Shown: in pieces, positions 8,440 to 17,267 of the stretch
Layout: the number at the start of each line of letters is the position of its first letter
How positions within the stretch are numbered: position 1 is the first letter of the stretch
NCBI GenBank assembly: GCA_003353845.1
Contig: PIVT01000003.1
Coordinates: 48,475-112,474, forward strand
Direction: 5' to 3'
Length of the DNA stretch: 64,000 nt
From: Pseudomonadota bacterium
Lineage (GTDB): Bacteria > Myxococcota_A > UBA9160 > JADFDR01
Notes under the pieces: model-generated
Database searches by the model: none
What the model was told of the DNA's origin: nothing
What the model saw: only the letters and a program-made list of their open reading frames with translations
Program-made: the position numbers and the translations under genes

Positions 8440-9989
8440 GATTCAGCCTCTGGCCCTTGCTCGACTGGCAATTCGATGTGGAAGCGAGTCCATTGGCCGG
8501 GTTCACTGTCCACCGAGATCTCGCCCCCATGTTCGGACACGATTCCATAGCTTAGAGCCAGTCCCAAACCGGTTCCCTCGTTGGATCCTTTGGTTGTAAA
8601 AAAAGGATCGAAGATATACTCAATTTCGCTTGAATCAATTCCCGCCCCGTGGTCTTCAACCGTAATACGCACCCACGGTTCCTCGTAGTTTATAAACCGC
8701 TCGGCGGTTACGTTGATAATTTTGTTCTTGTCGTAATTTTTGTAGCGTGCATTCAGCGCATCGCGTGCGTTCGTCACTAGATTCATGAACACCTGCTGAA
8801 TCTGCTGGCTATTACATTCAACGAGCGGAAGATCCTCTGGGACTTCGATGCGAAGGGAAATCTGGTCCTTCGTCAAAAGAGAATGAATCAACGCAAGGGT
8901 AGCGTCGAGAATATCACTGACGTGTACTCGCTGTCGTTCTTCACCACCTACTCGCGCAAAGCTAAGCAGGTTCCGAACGATGGTTGCGATCCGGTCAGAC
9001 TCATGAATAATTTCACTCGAATACTCGTTTACTGAAGTTTCCTCTTTGCAGTCCTTCAGCAACTCTGCGTAATTCATAATGCCTTGGATCGGATTGCTGA
9101 TCTCGTGCGCGACACCACTGGCCAAGGTGCCAATGGATTCCAAACGCTGCTGTTGCCTCATCTGGGATTCCAGGATTCTGCGTTCCTTTTCAGCTTTCTT
9201 TCGCTCGGTAATGTCGCGTACCGTGCTGGCAAAAAGGGTATCCCCACAATCTGGGAGCCCCACACTAGAAACGGACACTTCGCAGGGGAAGACAGAACCG
9301 TCCTTACGTACGGCTTCGTACTCATTTGTATCCCCAACGGTCGGTAAACGCCCCGACTGCTGATAAGCTTTTAGAACTTCCGAAAATTGAGCCTTTCCCG
9401 ACTCTGACATGAACAAGCGCAGGCTTTGTCCGATTACCTCTTCGGGTTTCCAACCGAAGACCCGATCCACCGAGTCGCTCACCAGGGTGACAATGCCCTT
9501 TTCATCGGCACAAATAATTGGATCCATGGAGGCGTCGAGAATCGAGCGGAGTCGAGTTTCGCTCTCGCGCAATACGTTTTCCGCATGCTTGCGACTTTCC
9601 ACATGCCCCCACTCGCGCAAACTGCGCTCCGCGATATAAGGCATATTTGCAAGGGTTTCACCGGATTTAACCACGTAATCCAGGGCACCGGCTTTCATGG
9701 CATCCACTGCTAATTGCTCGTTACCATGACTGGTCATCATCACAATGGGGAATTGCAAGGACTCGTCTTCATCCGGCAGAAGCTCAACACCTTTTCCGTC
9801 GGGAAGCATGAAATCCAAGATGACTAGATCGAGATCATTTTGGCTTATTTGTAAGCGCGCCTCGGCCAGGCTGTTCGCCGTCAGTAAGGTCACGTGAGGG
9901 GCCTGATCTTCAAAGGATCGTAAAATCAACTCGACATGTGCGACTTCGTCGTCGACAAGCAGTACGACTTTTCTATCGACAGCCATCAA
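8436..9989 (-). CDS. Hybrid sensor kinase: REC-PAS-HisKA-HATPase
   Basis: 517 residues, soluble. The receiver domain (1-125) has acidic residues 13-14, phosphoacceptor Asp59, and Lys109 in VVKS. A PAS domain follows (about 145-265) and ends DITERKKAE. The dimerisation/phosphoacceptor helix carries His295 (AHEISNP), then a HATPase_c domain with GAGI and GTGLGLALS. Having the receiver first means it is itself driven by an upstream kinase. The receiver and linker are close paralogues of those in the neighbouring HD-GYP protein (shared REWGH linker). It is the last gene of the four-gene minus-strand signalling run starting at 13757. Confidence 0.93.
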   Translation of the reverse strand: MMAVDRKVVLLVDDEVAHVELILRSFEDQAPHVTLLTANSLAEARLQISQNDLDLVILDFMLPDGKGVELLPDEDESLQFPIVMMTSHGNEQLAVDAMKAGALDYVVKSGETLANMPYIAERSLREWGHVESRKHAENVLRESETRLRSILDASMDPIICADEKGIVTLVSDSVDRVFGWKPEEVIGQSLRLFMSESGKAQFSEVLKAYQQSGRLPTVGDTNEYEAVRKDGSVFPCEVSVSSVGLPDCGDTLFASTVRDITERKKAEKERRILESQMRQQQRLESIGTLASGVAHEISNPIQGIMNYAELLKDCKEETSVNEYSSEIIHESDRIATIVRNLLSFARVGGEERQRVHVSDILDATLALIHSLLTKDQISLRIEVPEDLPLVECNSQQIQQVFMNLVTNARDALNARYKNYDKNKIINVTAERFINYEEPWVRITVEDHGAGIDSSEIEYIFDPFFTTKGSNEGTGLGLALSYGIVSEHGGEISVDSEPGQWTRFHIELPVEQGPEAES

Positions 9990-10034
9990 CGATACCTCGC
10001 TTGTTTCTAGACCCTAGCTGCATCCCGACCTTCA

Positions 10035-11414
10035 TCAACCAAGCTCCACTTCACCGGACTGCACAAGTTCCAACGCGATATCGACCACCTGTGGGTCATA
10101 CCAAGTCCCTGCCCCATCGCGTAAGGCCTCACAACAGACCTCAATGGGCCGAGCCACTCGATACGGCCGGTGGCAGATCATGGCGCTAAGCGTGTCGGCA
10201 ACCGCGATCACTCGACCCGACAAGGAGATCTCGTCTCCTTTCATTCCTCTCGGGTAGCCGCTGCCATTCAGGCGTTCATGGTGTTCGAAAATTCCGCTGA
10301 TCTCCGGCCAGGGGAAGTCCACGCCAGCCAGGATTTCTCGTGCTCGATCCACGTGTGTTCGCACAAGAGCCATCTCCTCCTCCCTCAATTTTCCCGTCTT
10401 GACGAGCACGGATTGAGGGATGGCGATCTTGCCAATGTCGTGTAACAGCCCTGCCATGCGCAAACCCCGCAAGGCTTCTTTATCGAGCCCCAAGCGTTCT
10501 CCAATGGCCACTGCCATCCTGGCCACGCCCTTCTCATGCCCTTGGGTATAGGGATCCACCGCGCTCATGGCATCAGCTAACACTTCCACGGTTCGCTGAA
10601 AGCTGTTCTCGAGCCGCGTTTCAGATAGCTGCCTCTCTTCTTCCATCCGTTTCCGTTCGGTTACGTCGCGACAAATCACTACTACGCGCGTGTCATCGGA
10701 CAAATGAGAAAAGGAACTGCCCTGGCTCTCGATCCAGAGCCAACTCCCATTGGCATGCTGTAACCGGTGTTCGATGGATCGCAGAATCGAAGGGTTCACT
10801 AAATTCCCAAAAAGCTGCTCAAAGTGATACTTGTCGTCGGGGTGCAGTAAGTCCAGCAGACAACGCCCGGACAACTCTTCACCAGAAGTAAACCCGAGAA
10901 TCTCCTGGGTTCGCGGACTGGCATATTGAATCATGCCATCCAGAGTCGCCTCGATGATCATGTCGCTGGAATGCTCCACCAAAGAGCGAAATCTGTGCTC
11001 ACTCGTGGCCAGGCGACTTTCTGCCAAACGATGATTTTCGATGTGACCCCACTCGCGAATCACCCGTTCTGCGATTTGAGGCATCTTGGCAAAGGCGTCG
11101 GCACTTTTGACCACGTAGTCCAGCGCTCCAGCTTTGATAGCCTCCACAGCTATTTTTTCCGTACCGTGGCTGGTTAAGATGATGACTGGAAATCCGATGG
11201 AACCCTGGTTGGCCGTCAGCAAATCGATCCCTCTTCCATCGGGAAGTAGGAAATCCAAAATCAATAGAGATGGGGGTTCTTCCTCGATAAGCGCACGTGC
11301 TTTAGCCAGCGTACCCGCTAGACAAAATGATGTCTCCGGCTTATGCATCTCGAAGGCATGCTCAATCAATCGGGCATGCGCTTCCTCATCCTCAACGAGA
11401 ATAATGCGTCTCAC
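10035..11414 (-). CDS. REC-PAS-HD-GYP response regulator (c-di-GMP phosphodiesterase)
   Basis: 459 residues. Receiver domain (1-125) with Asp54 and Lys103; PAS domain (about 138-258) ending in a typical CRDVTERKR segment; HD-GYP domain (about 275-455). Visible metal and substrate motifs are H293, HDIGKI (325-330), H354 and HHERLNGSGYP (378-388), which contains the intact GYP signature. HD-GYP enzymes of this type hydrolyse cyclic di-GMP to pGpG or GMP. All main ligands are present, so activity is likely. There is no membrane segment. It sits 45-47 bases from both neighbours in the same run, so control by the local kinases is the simplest reading. Confidence 0.94.
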   Translation of the reverse strand: MRRIILVEDEEAHARLIEHAFEMHKPETSFCLAGTLAKARALIEEEPPSLLILDFLLPDGRGIDLLTANQGSIGFPVIILTSHGTEKIAVEAIKAGALDYVVKSADAFAKMPQIAERVIREWGHIENHRLAESRLATSEHRFRSLVEHSSDMIIEATLDGMIQYASPRTQEILGFTSGEELSGRCLLDLLHPDDKYHFEQLFGNLVNPSILRSIEHRLQHANGSWLWIESQGSSFSHLSDDTRVVVICRDVTERKRMEEERQLSETRLENSFQRTVEVLADAMSAVDPYTQGHEKGVARMAVAIGERLGLDKEALRGLRMAGLLHDIGKIAIPQSVLVKTGKLREEEMALVRTHVDRAREILAGVDFPWPEISGIFEHHERLNGSGYPRGMKGDEISLSGRVIAVADTLSAMICHRPYRVARPIEVCCEALRDGAGTWYDPQVVDIALELVQSGEVELG

Positions 11415-11461
11415 TTCATATCCTCAGACCTGCGCATGTACTACTTTGTGAAAACTTGAGA

Positions 11462-11950
11462 TCACCTACCGTCGCCCCAAGGGAAATAATTCCAACCCAA
11501 CCAATAGAATCCAAGATCATCCATCATTTCGGTGAACTTCATAAAATCTACGGGCTTTACCAGATAACTGTTCGCGTGATATTCGTAGGCACGCGCCACG
11601 TCGGTTTCTGCCGCAGAAGTGGAGAGAATGACCACCAGGGTTCTGGAGATCTCCTCTGCGCTGCGAACCTCTTTCAATACCTGCAGGCCATCGATTTTGG
11701 GCAGCCGCAAGTCCAAGAGAACAACATGCGGCCGTGGGCTGCTCTCAGGGTCGGAATAATCCCCCCGGCGCAGTAGATAATCCAAAGCCATCTCACCATC
11801 GGTCACATGAATAATCCGATTCGCAACTCGGTGATCCTCGAAGCTGCGTTTAACCATTTCTGCATGAGCCAGATTGTCCTCAACTAGCAGGACGGTAAGC
11901 GGTTCACCGTGCGCAGTTTCGCTACCCATTTTTTGCTCGCTCCTCTTCAT
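11462..11950 (-). CDS. Rcp1-type single-domain response regulator
   Basis: 162 residues, or 155 if the ATG at 11929 is used. The receiver domain has the acidic pair at 24-25, phosphoacceptor Asp80, a Thr/Ser near 110 and Lys132 (LVKPVDF). The C-terminus has the aromatic YWLGWNYFP segment typical of the Rcp1 family that partners phytochrome-like kinases. There is no output domain, so it acts as a phosphoryl shuttle or by protein contact. It overlaps the upstream kinase gene by 29 bases (8 with the later start), implying coupling to that kinase. Confidence 0.93.
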   Translation of the reverse strand: MKRSEQKMGSETAHGEPLTVLLVEDNLAHAEMVKRSFEDHRVANRIIHVTDGEMALDYLLRRGDYSDPESSPRPHVVLLDLRLPKIDGLQVLKEVRSAEEISRTLVVILSTSAAETDVARAYEYHANSYLVKPVDFMKFTEMMDDLGFYWLGWNYFPWGDGR

Positions 11951-13757
11951 CTACTTCATCTACTACCGGAATGGTGAAGCACAAGCTTGAACCATAGCCC
12001 TCGCCTTCGGACTCCACCCAGATCTCCCCATCATGAACCTCAATAATTCGCTTCACAAGAGCCAAGCCAATTCCCGTGCCGTCAATTGTCTGATTGAGCC
12101 GGTCAAACAGCCCGAATACAGTATCATGGTAACGTGGGTCAATGCCAATGCCATTATCCCGAACAAAGCATACCTGCTTACCCTGATCATCCCTGACTGA
12201 AATCTCGACGCAAGGTGACTTTTGATCTCCCATAAATTTAATAGCATTCTCAATCAGGTTCTGAATCACCTGCTCAAATCGCGCATGATCCACAAAAGCC
12301 ACAGGCAAGTTCGGATCCACCTTGATTTGAACCCCTCTTTTATCAATGATGCCACTGAGCAAACGAACCACATCGTTCACCAATTTGAATAAGCTGACTT
12401 TTTCAGACGGGTTGACGATCCGTCCTACCCTGGAGAGCGCCAATAGGTCCTCAAGCAAGAAGCCCATCTTCTCGACTGCATTTTCGATGTGCTGAATATC
12501 AGCTTCGATGCGCCCCTCGTTGCTAACTTCGATGTCCTTCTGCAACAAGCCCAGAAAGCCACGGATGGTAATCAAGGGGCTCTTGAGATCGTGGGATACC
12601 GTGTAGGTGAATTGTTCCATTTCAGCGTTCCTCACCTCCAATTCACCAATCAGGGTTTCCCTTTCCTCCTCTGCTCGTTTCCGATCCGTCAGGTCCGTCA
12701 GGGTTCCGATGTACCCGAGAAAACTCCCCCGATCATCAAATTCCGGCTTGGCCTGAGCCAGCACCCAAGCCACCTCCCCATCCTCATGCAAATACCGGTA
12801 TTCCTCTCTGAGGGGGAGTTCATTTTGTGACGCCTCCTGCCACAGGTGAAACACCCTTGCTCGATCTTCCGGATGAAGACCTGTGAGCGGACCTTTGAGT
12901 TGAAACTCTTCGAGTGAAAGCCCGGAAATTTGAGCTGATCGCTCATTCATATAGGCGATTTCGCCATGGGTATCGAAGCGCAATAGCCCTACAGGCGAAG
13001 CCTCTGCCAGGGTTTGATAGCGCTCTTCGCTCTCGCGCAAGGCACTGGAAGCCTGTTCAATCTCTCCGACCATGTGGTTGAAAGAATCAACGAGGTCACC
13101 GATTTCATCGTGATTGTATTTTGGGGCTCGAACGGAAAAATCCTGTTCCAAGGAAATGCGTTTGGTCACGCGAGCCAATGCAAGAATGGGTTCAACCATG
13201 CCCCCTTGTAGCTTGGACGACAACAAGACCGCCGCAATGCAGGAGAACAACGCGATGCCCATAAGGATCTGGCCAGAATAGTAGAAGAATTCATTCAGCT
13301 CAGAAAAATCAGCTTGAATGGTCAGGGTTCCGAGCTTGCGACCGCCAACTTCAATTGGACTAGAATGCAGCAGATAGCCAAACATTACCTGGCCCCCTAC
13401 AACCCCCTTCTTCGTTTCCTCACCTATGCTGACATGGCCTTCAAAGCCATCGCGCACGTAAGAAGCAAACTGCTCTCCTTCACTGGTAAACACCATGGCT
13501 GCAACAATGGAAGGCTTCGCCTCCACACCGTCGATGATTTTCTCTGCAGCCAGTTGGTCGCCAAAGGCCACGGCCGCAGTGATGTTGTTTGCGAGAATAT
13601 CGGAGACGACACCCAGCTCGTTGGCTGAGATCTTGCGCAGGGCATAGCGCCCGTAGACCCCCGTAGAGATCGCTGCCATCAAAATCGCACCCGCAGTGGT
13701 GATAACGATGAGAAGGCCCAATTTCCTCCGTATCGCGAGATCACGAAGGCTACTCAC
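11922..13757 (-). CDS. CHASE8-HAMP-PAS membrane histidine kinase
   Basis: 611 residues. TM1 (12-34), an extracytoplasmic stretch of about 120 residues resembling CHASE8 (pattern ANNITAAVAFGD with a following VAAMVF strand), TM2 (about 160-182), HAMP (183-238) and PAS (245-360). A phytochrome-like HisKA domain carries His389 (VSHDLKSP), and a HATPase_c domain has DNGIGI and GTGIGLAL. The CHASE8 domain is the periplasmic part that YfiN/TpbB diguanylate cyclases use to bind the repressor YfiR. A YfiR homologue is the divergent neighbour here (232 bases away). It is inferred to be the input of the locus, passing phosphate to the overlapping Rcp1-type receiver and perhaps to the two REC proteins downstream. 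Confidence 0.92.
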   Translation of the reverse strand: MSSLRDLAIRRKLGLLIVITTAGAILMAAISTGVYGRYALRKISANELGVVSDILANNITAAVAFGDQLAAEKIIDGVEAKPSIVAAMVFTSEGEQFASYVRDGFEGHVSIGEETKKGVVGGQVMFGYLLHSSPIEVGGRKLGTLTIQADFSELNEFFYYSGQILMGIALFSCIAAVLLSSKLQGGMVEPILALARVTKRISLEQDFSVRAPKYNHDEIGDLVDSFNHMVGEIEQASSALRESEERYQTLAEASPVGLLRFDTHGEIAYMNERSAQISGLSLEEFQLKGPLTGLHPEDRARVFHLWQEASQNELPLREEYRYLHEDGEVAWVLAQAKPEFDDRGSFLGYIGTLTDLTDRKRAEEERETLIGELEVRNAEMEQFTYTVSHDLKSPLITIRGFLGLLQKDIEVSNEGRIEADIQHIENAVEKMGFLLEDLLALSRVGRIVNPSEKVSLFKLVNDVVRLLSGIIDKRGVQIKVDPNLPVAFVDHARFEQVIQNLIENAIKFMGDQKSPCVEISVRDDQGKQVCFVRDNGIGIDPRYHDTVFGLFDRLNQTIDGTGIGLALVKRIIEVHDGEIWVESEGEGYGSSLCFTIPVVDEVDEEERAKNG

Positions 13758-13988
13758 TGACTAAGTCCTGTCATCCAAAGTGTCCTTGTCACTCTGTGGC
13801 CTCAACCCGTGCTTCCCCGGTACAATTTCCCGAAAAATGAATTGACTGGGAAAACCACATAACCCCCAAGCATCGCTTCGACTTTTGTCAGCCTGCTGCG
13901 AGTCTCCGCATGTCATCCTATTCTACAGATCCTTGAAAGAGTAGGTATACTAGCGCTCAGAAAAAGAAACCTGGCCTTACGGGAGCCT

Positions 13989-14642
13989 GTGTTGGAAATA
14001 TCTAGCCTTAGCCTCAGCCTTGGGTCGGTAGACCCTAAGGGTACGCCTTTGTCTGCGTGTCAGAGGCGTAACCGTCGGCATGTCCCCGTTTTGTCTAAGC
14101 TTATTACATTTCTAGCCTTGATCCTTTTCGCAGAGGTTTTCGCCACTTCCGCACAGGCCGCAGAAAACTATCCCGAAGGCGCTGTGAAGGCGGTCATGCT
14201 TTACAACCTCCCCGACTTCACCGAGTGGCCTGCCAGCGAGCTCAAGGAATCTGACACCGAGATCAAGGCCTGCCTTCTCGGAAAGCCGCCTTTTCAAAAA
14301 CACTTCAACTTGTTTCAGGGTCGGCCGCTTAAAGGCAGGACCCTCGACATACGTTCCATCGACGACCCGAAACAGGCCACGAATTGTCATCTCGTTGTCA
14401 TCACACCAACCAGCAAGAAACAGCTCTCGTCTATTCTTGATTCATTGTCGGGGACGAGTGTCCTGACCATCAGTGACAGCCCCGGCTTTGCCGCCGCAGG
14501 AGGCATGATTGAACTAACGACTGTGGATCAACGTATTCGACTGATCGTCAATCTTGCCTCTGCTAAAAAAGCAGGCCTCCAGTTGCACTCCAGCCTACTC
14601 GACCTGGCAACCATTGTTGGGAACTCCAACGACGATCAATAA
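13989..14642 (+). CDS. YfiR family (DUF4154) periplasmic protein
   Basis: The body matches YfiR: an N-terminal strand with KAVMLYNLPDFTEWP, the conserved cysteine pair (IKACLLG and NCHLVV), and a C-terminal GGMIEL then INL/VNL-A-AKKAGL pattern. YfiR in Pseudomonas is a periplasmic inhibitor of the CHASE8-containing cyclase YfiN. The start is uncertain. GTG 13989 or TTG 13992 (GGGAG at 13981-13985) would put about 34 residues before a clear signal sequence, whereas TTG 14091 begins directly at it (mature part after SAQA) but lacks a visible ribosome site. It precedes the RND exporter gene by 65 bases and diverges from the CHASE8 kinase. Confidence 0.88.
   Translation: MLEISSLSLSLGSVDPKGTPLSACQRRNRRHVPVLSKLITFLALILFAEVFATSAQAAENYPEGAVKAVMLYNLPDFTEWPASELKESDTEIKACLLGKPPFQKHFNLFQGRPLKGRTLDIRSIDDPKQATNCHLVVITPTSKKQLSSILDSLSGTSVLTISDSPGFAAAGGMIELTTVDQRIRLIVNLASAKKAGLQLHSSLLDLATIVGNSNDDQ
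14022..14073 (+). promoter_or_regulatory. Two adjacent potential RNA hairpins at the 5' end of the YfiR gene
   Basis: Hairpin 1 is GGGTC (14022-14026), loop GGTA, GACCC (14031-14035). Hairpin 2 has a nine-pair stem with one bulge: GGTACGCCT (14040-14048) with AGGCGTAACC (14064-14073), loop 15 bases. They lie in the stretch that is coding only if the early GTG/TTG start is used, and end 17 bases before TTG 14091. They may be a structured leader. They do not match the GEMM-I (c-di-GMP-I) riboswitch core. Confidence 0.35.
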
Positions 14643-14707
14643 GCGCTATCTACAAACCCCTTTGCTAGACTGCAACACCAGTTGAAGCAGGGGCTCGAGA
14701 AACTACT

Positions 14708-17167
14708 TTGCGCAGATTCCGAAAACAATGTGATCGTTTTTTTGAATACTGGGGAAGCTATTGCTTCCGTTATCGCTGGCTGGTTCTCGCCACGAGCCTT
14801 CTTCTTGCCAGCGGCTTGATTGCGCAACTGCCTCGAATCACAGTGGACACCTCCACCGAAGGCTTCCTCCGCCCCAATGATCCGACACTGCTGACGTACA
14901 ACGACTTCCGGGATCAGTTTGGACGAGACATCCCTATCTTGTTGGCCATCGGCCCCATAGAAGTCTTTGAACACGATTTTTTAAAGACCCTGCAAGCACT
15001 CCACGGCGAACTCGAAGAGGTCCACAAGGTTCACGAGGTCACCAGTCTGATCAATATCCGAGAAACACGCGGAGAGAAGGATCAGTTGATTGTCTCCGAC
15101 TTACTGGAAACCATTCCCGGATCCGAGGAAGAGATGCTGGCCTTGCGGCAGCGAGTGCTGTCCAACCCGCTCTACAGCGGGAACATCATCTCCCCCGACG
15201 GGCGAATCACCCTGTTGACACTGGAAACGGATACCTACAGCTCGCTTGAGGCTACCAGGACCGACTGGGAAGATTTTGATAGCGCTGAGAATTCACCGAG
15301 TGCCAGCGAGCCTCAGCCTGCCTATATCACGGGGAAAGAAAATTTAGAGATTGTGAGGGATGTACGGGAGATTGTTCAACGCTACGACGGGCCAGACTTC
15401 CCGATTCAAACCACCGGCAGCCCTGCGCTTTCAGAACAACTCCAGTTCTACATTGGCAATAACATGAAACGCTTCATGTTGCTCGGGCTCATGACCATCG
15501 CCGGCTTTCTCTATTTCTTGTTTCGACGACTTTCTGCCGTCTTGTTACCCATGTTGGTCATCGTTTTAAGCTTACTGTCGACTTTGGGGTGCATGGCCCT
15601 GGCCAAAGTCCCCATCACGGTTCCCTCCCAGATTCTTCCCTCCTTTCTTGTGGCCGTAGGCGTCGGCTACACCGTTCATTTGCTGGTGGTATTCTTTCAA
15701 GACTTTGATGAGTCATCGAACAAGGAAGAGAGTCTGGCTTCAGGTTTGGCGCACTCCGGTGTACCCATCGTCATGACAGCCATCACGACGATTGCAGGTC
15801 TTCTTTCCTTTACCGTCTCAGACCTGCTCCCCATTGCGCACTTTGGCGCATTTTCAGCCCTCGGCGTCGGCATGGCTCTGCTTTACACGCTCACTCTTCT
15901 GCCCGCCCTACTCGCCATTGCCCCGCTTCGCCCCAAGGCCCCCAAGTGTAAAGGCAGCGAAGCCGACAAAGAGCCTTCCAGACTCGATGACTTCCTTCTT
16001 TCTTGCGCCGAACTCGGATGCAACCATCCGTGGAAGATTGTGTGTGGTCTGGTCGTCATTGTGGTCATTGCAGTATGTGGCGCGGCCCAATTGCGCTATT
16101 CCCACATGCCCCAGGAATGGCTTCCGGACACTGACCCGGTGAAGATCGCAACAGACTTTGTCGATGAAGAATTTCTCGGTTCCGGACGAATTGAACTCGT
16201 CATCGATACCCAGCGTGAGAATGGAATCCAAGAGCCCGAAGTCCTTCGGCGCATGGAATCCATCGCTGCGCTTGTTGAGCAAATCGGGCTTGAGCAAGAC
16301 AATCGATTGGGCAAAACCATTTCCCTGCTAGATATCATCAAAGAAACCAACCAAGCCTTGAACGAGAACCAGCTCGCGCATTACAAGATTCCCACTGATC
16401 GCGAACTCATCGCCCAAGAATTGTTGCTATTTGAAAACAGTGGAAGCGACGACCTCGAAGAATACACGGACTCCCAATTTTCACTGGCGCGCATGAGCAT
16501 TCGAGCCAAACGCGTCGACTCCTTTATCAATATCGATTTCTTTGATGAGATTGAACAGGAGTTCAAAGACATCATCGGCGACCAGGCCGAAGTCCGAATG
16601 ACGGGGCTGCTCGTCCTGATGTCAGCCGCCATGAAAGCGGTGATCTTCAGTCTCTCGCGCAGCTACGGCATTGCCCTGATGTTGATTACGCCCTTGATGA
16701 TGCTGTTGATCGGTAGCGTGCGCGGTGGGCTCATCAGCATGGTCCCCAACATCACGCCCATCCTGATGACACTGGGGCTCATGGGCTGGTTCGACCTCCC
16801 CATGGATATCTTCACTCTGCTCATCGGTGCCATTGCCATTGGCCTGGCTGTCGACGACACCATTCATTTCATCCACTCTTTCCAACGCTATTATCATGAA
16901 TCGGGAGACGCCGAGTGGGCGATTCAACAAACCATGCGAACCACTGGAAAGGCTCTGCTCTTCACCTCTCTTGTCTTGGCCACCGGGTTTTTCATCTTCA
17001 TGCTGTCGTCCATGTCCAACCTGTTCAATTTCGGCCTGCTCACGGGATTCGCGATCTCAGTGGCATTTTTATGCGATGTCACTGTCACACCGGCCCTATT
17101 AATCCTGGCTTCTCGCACGAAAAAGCCCTGGAATCTGGGCCAGCGAGACGAGCTTTCCGACGCGTGA
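14708..17167 (+). CDS. RND/MMPL family exporter
   Basis: 819 residues from a TTG start. Topology is that of COG1033-type RND proteins: TM1 at about 24-42, a large periplasmic loop, a block of about five membrane helices (about 255-405), then TM7 near 440, a second periplasmic loop, and a final block (about 645-800). The first loop opens with a DTSTEGFLRPNDP segment; the second ends before GLLVLMSAAMK. Family members move lipids, hopanoids or other hydrophobic molecules across the inner membrane. The substrate here is unknown. The YfiR gene lies 65 bases upstream, so cotranscription is likely. A paralogue lies at 28243-30693 and shares, among others, the segment ELLLFENSGSDDLE. Confidence 0.9.
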   Translation: MRRFRKQCDRFFEYWGSYCFRYRWLVLATSLLLASGLIAQLPRITVDTSTEGFLRPNDPTLLTYNDFRDQFGRDIPILLAIGPIEVFEHDFLKTLQALHGELEEVHKVHEVTSLINIRETRGEKDQLIVSDLLETIPGSEEEMLALRQRVLSNPLYSGNIISPDGRITLLTLETDTYSSLEATRTDWEDFDSAENSPSASEPQPAYITGKENLEIVRDVREIVQRYDGPDFPIQTTGSPALSEQLQFYIGNNMKRFMLLGLMTIAGFLYFLFRRLSAVLLPMLVIVLSLLSTLGCMALAKVPITVPSQILPSFLVAVGVGYTVHLLVVFFQDFDESSNKEESLASGLAHSGVPIVMTAITTIAGLLSFTVSDLLPIAHFGAFSALGVGMALLYTLTLLPALLAIAPLRPKAPKCKGSEADKEPSRLDDFLLSCAELGCNHPWKIVCGLVVIVVIAVCGAAQLRYSHMPQEWLPDTDPVKIATDFVDEEFLGSGRIELVIDTQRENGIQEPEVLRRMESIAALVEQIGLEQDNRLGKTISLLDIIKETNQALNENQLAHYKIPTDRELIAQELLLFENSGSDDLEEYTDSQFSLARMSIRAKRVDSFINIDFFDEIEQEFKDIIGDQAEVRMTGLLVLMSAAMKAVIFSLSRSYGIALMLITPLMMLLIGSVRGGLISMVPNITPILMTLGLMGWFDLPMDIFTLLIGAIAIGLAVDDTIHFIHSFQRYYHESGDAEWAIQQTMRTTGKALLFTSLVLATGFFIFMLSSMSNLFNFGLLTGFAISVAFLCDVTVTPALLILASRTKKPWNLGQRDELSDA

Positions 17168-17204
17168 CCTTTCATCCGAAAGACTGGCCATAGACTGACG
17201 GCGG

Positions 17205-17229
17205 GGGGCTCCGCTAACCTTCGGACCCC
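17205..17229. other. Hairpin between the RND exporter gene and glnS
   Basis: GGGG (17205-17208), a one-base bulge, TCCG (17210-17213) pairing with CGGA (17222-17225) and CCCC (17226-17229). No T-run follows, so it is not a standard intrinsic terminator; it could be a leader structure of glnS or a weak transcription end. Confidence 0.3.
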
Positions 17230-17267
17230 AATCCAGGATACAGATTAGCCAGAGGACGCACCGGTAC

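Noticed and set aside
13992..14090. GEMM-I (c-di-GMP) riboswitch upstream of the YfiR signal peptide
   Set aside because: Attractive because of the c-di-GMP context, but the conserved GCAAACC and GACGCAAAGCC core elements are absent. Only generic hairpins remain.
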